Positions 24,801 to 37,870 of a DNA stretch of 64,000 nucleotides are shown here, in pieces. A program made the translations under genes and the position numbers. The notes under the pieces are model-generated. The model was not told the DNA's origin. It saw only the letters and a program-made list of their open reading frames with translations, and made no database searches. Origin of the DNA: Siderastrea radians. Its lineage: Eukaryota; Cnidaria; Anthozoa; Scleractinia; Rhizangiidae. The stretch lies in assembly GCA_964017195.1 (NCBI GenBank), contig OZ024898.1, positions 11,815,630-11,879,629 on the forward strand. The letters are read 5' to 3'. Every line of letters starts with the position of its first letter. Within the stretch, counting starts at the first letter, position 1.

Positions 24801-27800
24801 TCTGGCCTCTTGTAGACCTCTAGTCCCCTGTAACATCCTGGAGACTTTTTTTTTTGTCTAGTCTCTTGTAGACCTCTTGTCCCCTCTAACATCATATAGG
24901 GTCTCTGTTTCCTCTGGTCTCTTGTAGACCTGTTGTCCCCTGTAACATCCTGGAGACTTTCTGTTTCTTCTGGTCTCTTGTGGACCTCTAGTCCCTGTAA
25001 CATCCATGAGACTTTCTGTTTCCTCTGGTCTCTTGTAGACCTGTTGTCCCCTGTAACATCCTGGAGACGTTGTTTCCTCTGGTCTCTTGTGGACCTCTAG
25101 TCCCCTGTAACATCCCGGAGACTTTCTGTTTTGTCTAGTCTCTTGTAGACCTGTAGTCTCTTCTTCCGTCCTGTAGATCAGATGTTCTGTTTCCTCTGGT
25201 CTCTTGTTGACCTGTAGTGTCCTCTAGCTTTTTGTAGTAGTTCCTTCTAGCCTCCTTTAGACTTTCTGTCCCCTCTGACGTCCTGAACTGTAGTCCTCTA
25301 GTCCTCTCTGGCCTCCTGAATACTTCTAGCCCTCTCTAGCCTAATGTAGACTTTCTATTCCTGTAGCTTCTTGTAGACCTCCAGTCCCTTTAGCTTCCTG
25401 TAAACTTTCCATCCCCTGTAACCTCCTCTAGACCTCTAGTCCCATCTAGCTCTCTGTAGCCTGCCTGTCACGTCTAGCCCCTTATAGACTTCTAGTCTCC
25501 TCTAACCTTAACCTTCTGTAGACATCTAGTGTCCTCTAGCCTTCTGTAGACCTCTAGTCCCTTCCAGCCTTCTGTAGACCTCTAGTCCCCTCTAGCCTTC
25601 TGTAGACCTATAGTGCCTTGTAGCCTTCTGTAGACCTCTAAGAGTCAACCCTTACGCCTTCTGTAGACTTCTAGTCCCCTATTGCCTTCTGTAGACCTCT
25701 AATCTCCTCTAGCCTCTGGTAGACATGTATTTCTGTCTACCCTCTTGTAGACCTCTAGTCCTCTCTAACCTTCTATAGACCTCTAGTTCCCTTTATGCTC
25801 TTGTAGACTTCCTACCCTCTTTAACCTCTCACAGGCTTCTAGTTTTTCCTTTAAAGTAGGCTTTTTCTACTGTTTAACAATGTTTCATTTTTTTAAATTT
25901 CTAGTCAAGGGGATTAAAACATGGAAAACAAGATGGTAAGTCACAGTTTCGAGCAAGTTTGTTGTATTAAATTTTTACAGGATTGCATCACAGAAAAAGT
26001 AATTATAGCACAGGAAGACATGAATGTATTTTACCGAAGGATTTGAAACCTCAAGGAAAAAAACATTATTATAAAATATCGAAGGCAGCTAAATAGACAC
26101 TGTGCCATGCTCTCATCTTTGCCCTGCCCCTGTAGACACTAAGGGATGGGAGATTAAAAAAACCTGTACAGGAAGAGTGGAGAGAACAAAATCATTCAAA
26201 GAAGGAAAATGCCCAAGAAGCAGGAGATATTTTTGCCAGATGTGAAGGTGAAGAATTCTGGACGAGTGTGTCTTAGTGACTTATCGGGCCCGGGTTCATA
26301 CTCAAACTCGTTAAATGTGCAATTTTTTAAGGTAACCACAAGTTTTTATAGTTTTACTATCTACAAGAGAATCATGTGATTACACCGTGAAGATGTTTTT
26401 AAACATTTTAAGATAAAAATAAGCGATAGGAACACGACGTTTTGACGAATCAAATTAATTAAATTAAGCAGAGAAAACGATGTAGACATTCAAACATTTT
26501 ACGTGACTGTTATTCCTCTGCCGTTCAACGTGTCAAATGAAAACAACAAAGTGCTTCCCATGATCCTCCTGTATGCTTTCCCCGTGTTAACGCAACTGCA
26601 CAACTCCCGTTGACATTTTTCAACACTGGATTAAATGAAAACTAGATTCATGCATAGATTTGCTATACTGGATTTCGGAAAATAGTGAAATATTATACAC
26701 ATCTGATTCAAACTGGAGAGAATATAGCAATTCAAAAATAGCAATTTTTGCGAAGGATTCTATGATACAACCGCACTCCGTAACTTTTTTTTTTGTAACA
26801 ATCGCAAAATTCAAAGTTCTCTATATTACTGCATTTGAATTAGATTTAACGAAACTTCACATCTTTGTTAAATTGGAAATGGTAATAAAATCTACAATCC
26901 TGGCCATTAGGACTTGGGACACTTAGATGAGAAGTAAAAAGTGTACCCTACATTGTAATTAGAAGACTTTCACAAGTGTTATGACTATCTGTGCCCCCCT
27001 CTCCACCTCCCCGAACAATGTTGAAGGTCGGTCATCAGTTTCAAAACCCAAACTACAACATTGTACAGGGGGGAGGGGGGGGAGGGAGGGCGAGGCAAGA
27101 GTATTTTTAAAATGACGCTTGCGGGATGCGATTTGAGCAAAGTGTCCCAAGACTAATGGTCAGGGTTGTAGGTATTAACCAACTCGGGTTTATGCCTAAC
27201 CCAGTGTTCGGAAGTATCACCCTGACCGCAAAGTGTGCTTTTGAGAAAGTCTGTTTAAAAGTGTGATAGGGGGAACAAAAAGAATTGATTTTCTTTTAAT
27301 TCTGATTCACGTCAGGTTTGTTTATGATGAGAGAAAGTGCAGGCTGTACTATTATCGAACCCCGCAAGACAGCACACCACTTGGGTAAGGTTTAGATCTT
27401 GCAGCATTATTAATAAAATTGGTTGTAATTAGTTTGACTCAGGCTGCCGTTGGGTTGCACAGTAGTCAATTAAGGATAGTGCCTCCTAATACAGAGGTAT
27501 TTTTGCACAGTTTATAACTATGTGGGGGGGGGACAGGGGGGCGGGAGACCGGGAGAAAAGGGGGCGGGAGGTGTACGGGAGGCGGGAGAAGAGGGGGCGG
27601 GAAGCGGGATTCCCAAGGTGGCGGGAAGCGGGAGAAATAGGGGAAAATTACGCAACCTTGCGCAATGTTTCGCAATCGAAAAAATGCAAAGGGGCGGGAG
27701 CCAAAAAATACAGGGCGGGAACCGGGATTAAAGGGTACGGGAAGCGGGAGGTTCAAACCCCCCTGTCCCCCCCCCCCCCCCCACAACTATGTGGGAAAAG

Positions 27801-30800
27801 CAGATCCTAGCAAGGAACCAGGATTGAAATCAAGGATAATCGCATAAATAGAAATATTCTTTTTCCCCGAACAATCCCAGGGTGGAACAGCCTTTCCTTT
27901 TCCGTGATATACACGTGCCGTCTGTTGCTCAATTTAAAGCTCTTGTAATGCATAATTAGTGTAGTTTAAGGAGGCTCGCATCAGTTTTTTTCGCGTTGGA
28001 GTGTATCTTTTGAAGTCAAAATTTCGCATGGAAGATAAACTTCGATTTCCTTGATACTACACCACCTTTTCAACAAATGATCAAAGTTTATTTTCTCACT
28101 GGTTTCCTAGCAACAGCTGTCACCATAGCAACAGTAATGGACAACCCCTCATTTTAAATAATGTCGAATATCTCGAAAACTAGTCAGACACTTTGTGACG
28201 AAACTTGAACTATTTGAACTACTCAACCTACACAACTTGTATGCGAAATTAGGGAAAAATCTGTAAGAGCGTTTTCACTTAAATCATGATTCATTTTTTA
28301 CGGGCTGATTTTGGTCATTCCTGCAATTTTCTCCAATATGTCAAGAAAGATAAAACTTAACACTTTCTCTTTTCAGTTGAAGGACCTTTTATGATATCAA
28401 AACATTCTTAATGTACATTGAGCTTCCTAGGTGGCTGCGATTTTAAGATATTTATATTTAAAAACTGCTAAAATGCAGCACAAATCAGCCAAAAAGTCCG
28501 TAATTTGCATAAATAGAAATATTTCTAAACTGCCCTTACAGATTTTTCTCTTAAATTGATTGACGTTAGAATAATAATTCTTTTTGATGTTCCAGCAAGT
28601 TTTAGGCTGAATAAACATTTCTGTTATTAGATAAGAAGGTTGGATCTTGGTCAAGTTTCAGTCGTTATTACCTTTCAACGAGCAACAGTTTTATTTCTTT
28701 TTTTCTGGTCTATTTCTTGGTTATTCACGTGCAATGAATATTAATAGACGCTGCGCTTGTGTCCTCTCGTGCGTTTATAATTCCTTCTCATAATAACAAA
28801 AATTTGCGTCTTCTGAGCTTGTTTCTCGTCATTTTTCGGCCCCAGTGTAATGCCATCGTGGGCGTTAACATGTATGCAATCCGTAATTAAAAAAGCTAAA
28901 ACGTCAGTCAGTATTTAAAGAATAATGGCAAAGAGTCTCCAGGAAGAAGCTCAGAAGACGAAATTTTTTTATAAGAAGATAAGAAGGTTGGATCTTGGTC
29001 AAGTTTCAGTCGTTATTACCTTTCAACGAGCAACAGTTTTATTTCTTTTTTTCTGGTCTATTTCTTGGTTATTCACGTGCAATAAATATTAATAGACGCT
29101 GCGCTTGTGTCCTCTCGTGCGTTTATAATTCCTTCTCATAATAACAAAAATTTGCGTCTTCTGAGCTTGTTTCTCGTCATTTTTCGGCCCCAGTGTTATG
29201 CCATCGTGGGCGTTAACATGTATGCAATCCGTAATTAAAAAAGCTAAAACGTCAGTCAGTATTTAAAGAATAATGGCAAAGAGTCTCCAGGAAGAAGCTC
29301 ACAAGACGAAATTTTTTTATTATTATGAGAAGGAATTATAAATGCACGAGAGGACACAAGTGCAGCGTGTATAAATATTCATTGCACGTGAATAACCGAG
29401 AAATAGACCAGGAAAAACAAAATAATACTGTTCTTCGTTGAAAGTTAATAACGACTGAAACCTGACCAAGATTCAGCCTTCTTATCTAATAAACGAAATA
29501 TTTATTCAGCCTAAAACTTGCTGGAACATCAAAAAGAATTATTATTCTAACGTCAATCAATTTAAGAGAAAAATCTGTAAGGGCAGTTTAGAAATATTTC
29601 TATTTATGCAAATTACGGACTTTTTGGCTTATTTGTGCTGCATTTTAGCAGTTTTTAAATATAAATATCTTAAAATCGCAGCCACCTAGGAAGCTCAATG
29701 TACATTAAGAATGTTTTGATATCATAAAAGGTCCTTCAACTGAAAAGAGAAAGTGTTAAGTTTTATCTTTCTTGAAATATTGGAGAAAATTGCAGGAATG
29801 ACCAAAATCAGCCCGTAAAAAATGAATCATGATTCAAGTGAAAACGCTCTTACAGATTTTTTCCTAATTTCGCATACAAGTTGTGTAGGTTGAGTAGTTC
29901 AAATAGTTCAAGTTTCGTCATAAAGTGTCTGACTAATTTTCGAGATATTCGACATTATTTAAAATGAGGGGTTGTCCATTACTGTTGCTATGGTGACAGC
30001 TGTTGCTAGGAAACCAGTGAGAAAATAAACTTTGATCATTTGTTGAAAAGGTGGTGTAGTATCAAGGAAATCGAAGTTTATCTTCTATGCGAAATTTTGA
30101 CTTCAAAAGATACACTCCAAGGCCAAAAAAACTGTTGCGAGCCTCCTTAAATATTGACGCGGTTAAGCCAGTATTCAGCCGTTTGCGATAGTCCGACGAT
30201 TCATGGATTAATTTATTAATTATTTATTTGTTTATTATCGTAATGGTTGATTGTGTAGTTTGCATAAAAAAATTTTGTAGTCGAAGGAAATGTCTACTCT
30301 GTGTAGCTGGATGTTATGTCCAATTTTTGTAGTGCATATACACAATGCCTAGCTAGCCGGTGACCTGCACCATTGCCGGATTAGTTTTTTTTGGTGGCAA
30401 TTATTACGATTAAAGATAAAGATTAAAGATCACTTATTTTTAAGAGAGAACTACCATATTTACTTGATTAAACGCCGCGGCGTTTATTAAATTTTTAGCG
30501 ATTCCGATGCGGCGTTTATTCAAGGGCGGCGTTTATTCGAGGGCGGCGTTTATTTCAAAATCATATTAAGACGATTTCCGCTCAACGTTCGAGCAGTAAG
30601 TGCAAAAATTAAGTTACCAAAAAAATACTTGCAGCACTGTTACATTTTGAGAACAGATAAGAAGAACTTATCGTTACTTTTGCTCCCAAGCTGACCCCGC
30701 GAGAGAAAATTGGATTTGAAGTTATCCATATTTCAATCAAAAAGACGCTTCATGTCAGTTGAAAACAAAATGGCGCCCGTTTTTAGCATACTTTTACGAG

Positions 30801-32415
30801 ATTTGAAATTAATTTTCTCGAGAATGCTTAAGAATTTCATCGCGGGGTCACTTGGGCAAGTGAACTAGAGTGAGATGTTTCAAATAGTATTTAAAATGTT
30901 ACCGTGCTATGAGTAGTTTTTTGGTAAATATTTTTTGCACTTATTGCTCGAACGTTGAGCGGAATCCGTCTTAAAAATTACGGTAACTCATTCGTAAATA
31001 CTATGTAAAGCAGAAACATGTTTAAAGTTCCAATGTCTCGCTTTTTTGCTGAGATAGAATCATAATTGTCTGGCTTGTGATATGTACAACGTTCATGTGT
31101 AGATTACCGAGTTTTACCGTTCTTGTTATTTTTTTTTCTTGTAATCCTCGAACAAACGCCGCATTCTTCTGATTGGGTGTGGCGTTTATTCGAGGGCGGC
31201 GTTTATTGGTAATTTTGCTTCCATCTGCGGCGTTTAATCGAGGGCGGCGTTTAATCGAGTAAATACGGTAAGCAAACAAAATTCCATTAAAGCTTTCAAA
31301 TACATAACAATGTATGGCATTTTCTTTCCAAAGTTAAGCTCAATTATCCCTGAAAAATGCGTGGTTACCCCCAGTTTTCATTTTGGATGCCAAAAGCCCT
31401 TGCTAAGATCTACTTTCCATGTAAGTTGTTGTAGTTTAATTTTATCCTTGGTTCAATTTTTATTTTCTTTTGTTTCATATTCATTATCACACATTAACAT
31501 AAACAAGAACAAAGAGAAGTAAAAATTGATCCAAGGATAAAATTGAACTACAACATAGTCACCCACGGAAAAATACATTTGTAATTAGTATGTACCTTTG
31601 CTAAGAAACCCGAGTTTCTCAGACCATCTCAAGATGCGCAGAACACTAATATGCACAGAAACGAAAGAAGGAACCGCCGACATTAAGGTTAACCTACTGC
31701 AAGCGGTTGCCGTGAAACCACAGAAAACAACATATTATTCATGCTGAGGTAATAAATAGAATTCGAAACAATGTAATAGAATTTTCCGTAATTGTTAGTT
31801 TTGCGAGTCAAGCACAGAAACCTGAAAATGGAGGGCTGATAGATGAGCGCTTGTTAGCGCAAACAACCACTGAAAGAAGCCCGACTAGATGTATATTCCA
31901 TATACTACTCGTGATTAAATCAGTCCCAGCTTTGTGAATAGTATTACGGTACGGTGACTCTTTTGATTGCCTTTGAGATGACATTGTTACAGTGCAGTTA
32001 ATAGAGTATCAGTGATCAAATTCTGGGTGTTAAGAGTCCTGGCGAATCTCAGCGAATTCAAATTTCTTTACCTCGTGTGGTCAACGTTTCCCTTACAAGG
32101 GCAAGGCTCAGTATGAAACAAATGGATTCACCTTGTCCAATTTTTCAATGAATACCTCCCGGCCATGAATTAAAGTAACTTGCATTTCAGTCTTTGAGTC
32201 TATGTCCTCCTCACAGAGTGTAGCCTGCGAGCAGGCTCACTACGTGAGTTAGTCGTGCGACTATTTTGGTGGCGGAACCGCGGTTTGCGAGCCAGCGAGG
32301 AAAATAGAATTCTTCTCGCCGGCTCGAAAATCGTAGCTCCACCGCCAAGTTAATCGCGCGAGCATCTTGGTGAGCCAGCTTGCAGGCTACAGACGTTTAG
32401 GCCCGGTGTCACAGC

Positions 32416-32447
<32 letters not shown>

Positions 32448-35400
32448 GGTCCAAATCCGCTAGCGGATATGGACCCCCTCTCGCGGATTTGTACCCCCCT
32501 GAAAACAAGCGTTCTATTGAGTAAAATTGGTAAAATTGTTTTTTGGAGCTGTTAAAGAGGCAAAATAAAAATATTGAAGCGGTTTTTCTTTTCAAATAAT
32601 CTTTAATACTTAGGGTAAAAGAGAACCCTCATCGCTAGTTTGTATCGATAAATTTTAAAAACTAAACTTTCTTGAAGATATCTTACAATATTTTCTACCA
32701 TAACTGACTTACAGCGAATTTATAAAGCCGCGCTAACAAAAACAATAGTATTTGACATCAGCTTGTCGCGGTAATTGGAGTGCCGGAGTAGCAAGCGTAC
32801 TTTAAAAATTAGCTTTTCTTCTCACCTTTTTTTCACCTCAAATTAATTTTTTTAGAATAAATGTTAACAACGGGAGTAAAAGAAAAAAAAATAAGATTTT
32901 AAAATCGCACCGTCTGTAAGAAATACCGCAGCGCGTGTTTCAGACACTTTTAGAAGTTTTGTGGCTTTGTGGTAGCACTCCAGTTTACTGAACCTTAAGG
33001 ACCGTTAAGCATGACTCTGCTATTTTTCATTAAAATGAACAAGAGAAATCACTTTTCCTAGCGCGTGTACGAAAGCACGCTTTTTGAGAAATTAACTGAT
33101 CTAATTTTTTCTTCAAAGACGCACTGTTGAAATTAGCTCTTTATTTAGAGGCCTTTTGTAACATCGATGACATAGTTAACATGCGATAACTGAATTTTGA
33201 ATTTTTGAATTTTGTTGCAGCAAAGACTTGATGTTTTTCTTGGTGTCCTCATGACTTGTACAAATTCAAAACATCGTGATTGGAAAAGGTTCTGAAAAAA
33301 AAAACATCCTGTGAAGTTGTGTAATCAAGCAAACTTTTTTTGCAGGGCGCACAATGCGATTCTCAACCAAGAGGTGTTACTTTAAAACCTCTTTTGTTAA
33401 ACCGCCCGTTCAAACTAGAGGTGTTACTTTAAAACCTCCTTTGTTAAACCGCCCATTCAAACTATGTTAAATTCAGTATCCTGGAAAAGTAATAACAACG
33501 CGTATGAAAGAAAACAAGTTTTTAAAATCGTATCTTCTGTAAGAAATACCGCAACGCGTGCTTTAACTGCAACGTTTAGAGGTCTGGCTATGTGCCTAAA
33601 ACGAACGGTCAATTTACTTGATCTAAAGTCTGACTCTACCTCTATTATGAACAGGTTTGCAGTATTTTGAAACCCAAACGAAACGTTTCTTCGCCAAGAT
33701 TGAAAAGTGAAATTATTTCGGTACTTTATATGCGAATAACAGCGTGGGTTTTTACAGTTACATAGGGGGTCCAAATCCGCTAACGGATTGGGTCCCCCGG
33801 GGGTCCATATTCGCTAGCGGATTTGGACCGGGGGGTCCAAATTTGGGCGGGTACAAATCTGCTAGGACACCGGTTCAGACGCCGTACCTCTCATGTACCG
33901 CACCAAATGATACGGTAATGGTTCGACAGTAGTACGGCGTCTGAATTGAATCAATTTGGTACGGCAAACTTGAATTTCGTACGGCAAACTCTCAAGGTAC
34001 GACAGAGCTTGCCGTATAATACGACACTGGCACGACTTGGATTCATACGCCGTACCTCTCATGTGCCAAATCTAATGCATAAATTACTGAAATGTATTTT
34101 AATGCACAACCTTTCCCATAATTCTGTACGATATTCTATTGCGCATGTGCAACGCAATGCGATGAACGGAAGCCGCGAAAGAACGGGGAGATGTGCATGT
34201 CCTGCTTTAAGGAGACTAAATGCTTGTGCATTAAGTGGTCTAAAGTGCCTTTTGCCCATCTGTAATCTTTGTTCGGTGCCAGAACATGTCGAAACACAGT
34301 TTAACTATCGCACGCCTTCTTGACATCGCAAGATTTTACTCAGTTTCCAAAATTCGTCTTCTTGTTCCCTTCGATTATTTTCTTCAAAATGCTAGCTCTT
34401 CCCGCTTTGTCTGCCATTTTTAAACTTAGTTACCGGAAAACGTCTACAGCACAGATTTTTTTCGTACTTTGGCTACAGTCAGATAATGAGTTACCTATGT
34501 CAGAAATGCAAAAAAGTGGGGGTCACCGACTTCGTTTTCGAAATAAAGCGCGTGGAAAACTACCCCAATTTTGACACATCGGTCCTCTTAACTCGACATG
34601 ACCTAATTGGTTGTCAGTTGAAAAATATTAGAAATGATTCGCTGTAGACCCACTTTCTTAGTCAAATTTTATTTAAGTGGGTCTGTCAAGAAAATAATTT
34701 GAACTGGTGTCATCCTTGTAGTTAAACTCAAAATCTAAGATGGGCTTAAGCGAACACCGTGCAGCTACAATAATAGCAGAATTCGATGATGCGAGGGCAG
34801 AAAAGTTGAAAAAATTCAAACTTCCACGACACAGATTTTCTTCAATTTTTCACAAAACATAGTTAATCCACAAAGAAAGTGATCTATGAAAAGACAATAT
34901 GGGGTCACCGAACATTTAAGAGAGTTAAACCCGTGCATAGATATTTAAGTGCCCACTAGCGCCAAAAATCTCCACATTTCTTCAACAGTGCGGGCGCTCA
35001 ATGCATGACGTGGCATGACATCGCAAAGTGAATTGCGTGCGCAGTAAGGATGCGCAGAAAAAATTAGCGCAAGGTTATGGTTACTTTGGGAACTGGCAGT
35101 GTAATGTCTTTCATGTAGAGCAAAATGAAGTATCCCATTTGTTATTTTTATTTGGTACGGCAAGATTAGGTACGGCGTCTGAATCAGCTGCCGTGCCAAA
35201 CTCGAACTTAATTGTATTTGGTATGGCACATGAGAGGTACGGCGCCTGAACTGGCCTTATCCTGCGAACTAGCTCACGTGCTGAGTTACTCGCGCGAGTA
35301 AAGTGGCGGCGGAACTGCGGTCAAACTGCGCACACGTGACCTTTTCAGCCTGTTTGTTTAAGGAAGGTGCCTCCTTTTGTTACGGCGCATACGTTCTGCG

Positions 35401-37814
35401 CATCTCGGGATACTCGGTTTTCTTAGGAATTTGCCTCCTGATACAACAATAGTTTTGCACGGCTTAAGACTATGTGGGAAAAGCAGATCTTAGCAAGGGA
35501 TATCAGAATCCAAAAAGAAAATTGGGGGTAACCACGCATTTTCAGAGATAATCGAGCTTAAATTTGGAAAGAAACTACCATACATTCTTTGTATTTTAAC
35601 GCTTTTTTCGAATTATGGTTGATTAATTATCTCTGAAAAATGCATGCTACCCACATTTTTCTTTTTGGATTCCAATAACCCTTGCTAAGATCTACTTTTT
35701 CCCTATAGTCATAACCTTTGCAAAAATACATCTATATTAGGAGGCACTGTCCTTAAAGTGCATAAGCTCTAAAATCTTGTCTTTATTATCGAAATGAGTA
35801 AGCGTATTTTAAATGATCTGGCTTAAGTGGTGAAGTGTATGAGGAAACATTTTTTTAGCTCACTGTTTGGCCTTCTCATGCAGTTAAATTTGTAGTGCTT
35901 TATAGCTCTATGTAGCCGTTTGCCTCATTGGATGCTAAAGTACTGACGACCATTTGGAATTTGAAGTTATGTGATTGGTGCACTGTACATTTTTATAGTC
36001 TGAGTAACAACTGATCATGTGTTCTTTATTTCATATCTATTTTTAGACACATTGATACCGCAAATGCATCACTCTCCTTTGAAGTGGACGATGCATCCAG
36101 ACTGACTCAATTTCAGATTTGGTGAGAAGATCACACTTCTGATTAGTTAAGATAATATATAGATTTAGCCAAGATCTCTGTAGCGCTGCATCATTATATT
36201 AATTAGCTGTGTATCTTATGGTCATTTCTCAAGTGTTTTTGTCAACGTTTGGTAAAACGACACAACGAGCGTTACTCAGGCCTCGCAGAATATCATGTCA
36301 AGTTGTCTGGAACAAGAAGAGTTTGCCATTGAGCGTCTTTTTGTACTTACTAAAACTCTACACCAATACCACAGCAGCTTGCCTAGAGGGAAAGCTGGTC
36401 AGGAACTTATTTTAAAAAAATACAGTTGAAGGATACCTCGATATACGGACCTCCGCTTCCAGCCCTTTTTTCTGTGGTACTGAACTCTTCATGAATTGTT
36501 GTATTAGTGAGTCAAGGGATCGTTAAAACTTGAGTGAACAATGTGGTACACTTGTGATTCCTTTCAACGGGTTATCAATCCATAGTTAGTGCTCCGTGAA
36601 AATTGATAAAACAAAAGCAGAGAAGATGAAGTCAAGAATGTGGATATTTCATCCATCTAATAATCAGAATCACGATTACATACTGTCACTCAACTGAATC
36701 GTGTTTTCCTGACGTATTCAGTTTCATTTTCTCTTAACTAATCACCTCTTTGTTTATTTAGACTCAGTTACTTTTCGGAGTCTTACTTGGACAATGGAGA
36801 TTTGAATGTGTTCTTTGCCCCAAGCCCTGAATTTAGTGAATTATCGTTTGGTATAGGTTTGTCTCCATTAACCTTTAATCCCGGGAGAGGGAGACTTCCG
36901 GAAAGGGGTACCCTCTCGATCTGCCTGTTGCAGTATACGAAGGGGTAATAAATTGTGGGTAATAAAAAGACTCCGAAATACACCCTCAACTGAGCATCTA
37001 CCTTGCATCTACCGAGAAGGATTGCAAAATTCTGGCAGAAATTACAACACAAAATTGTAAGAAAGATTGGAGTTTATTAGCGACTAAAAGCACGCGATGG
37101 TTCACTGTTTTTGGCTTATCTTTGTGGTATAAAAAGGTGCAATTCTTGTTCTGATTACTAGGTATATGGAAAGGGTACCTAATGGATGAAAATTAGTGTT
37201 TGAAACGAAACCTTACCGAGTAACCCCCTCCCTCCTGTAATGTTTACTGTATGTTTCCTGTTTGTTTTAACAGCACACCTGAAAGAACATACCAACTTCA
37301 AGCGAAAGATAAACAAACAATGATGTTTTGGCTCCAAGAACTTCAGGTCAGACTTTCGTTTTTAGTGCTTTCGTATGTTAGCTGCATGTAACCAATAATT
37401 ACTCTCAGTAACAATGCTTTCTTCAGCCAAAAGGGAATGAAGAAGAAATAATTAACTGGTCCGTCACAGTATTTTGTTTAGAGCTGCAACGATACATTGA
37501 TACATCGGTGAACCACGATATCTTTCCAACGAGACGAATATCGGTGTTTAAATAAGAGATCACGATATTACGATACAATTTAATATGCTACATCAACAAA
37601 TTTGGGAAGTCACTGTCATTAATAATTCCTTACCCAAGCCCTACATTTCAGCCCTTGTAAGGCGATTTGATGTTGTGTTATTACTGTGTTAAATATATTA
37701 TTACGGAAATAAATAAATAATTTGAAAGTAGTCTAAGTTGTTGGTAATTAGTTCTGACACGCACAGTAATGTATCGTATCGTGGCCCTTGTATCGAGATA
37801 TCGTATCGTGGGAA

Positions 37815-37870
<56 letters not shown>

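Noticed and set aside
7537..25140. CRISPR-like look (regular short repeats)
   Set aside because: The unit is continuous without unique spacers, lies in an intron, and the organism is a eukaryote.
7537..25140. Centromeric or telomeric satellite
   Set aside because: The array lies inside one intron of a gene whose exons join across it; the unit is not a telomere motif. Presence elsewhere cannot be judged from this window.
27466..27847. Open frames on both strands across the G-rich insert (Pro-rich or Gly/Arg-rich peptides)
   Set aside because: Low-complexity artefact of the G/C runs of a transposable element.
36762..37052. Possible exon after TTTATTTAG at 36762
   Set aside because: Exons 5 and 6 already join in phase across this region and give a continuous PH domain; no donor in a compatible phase is needed or seen.
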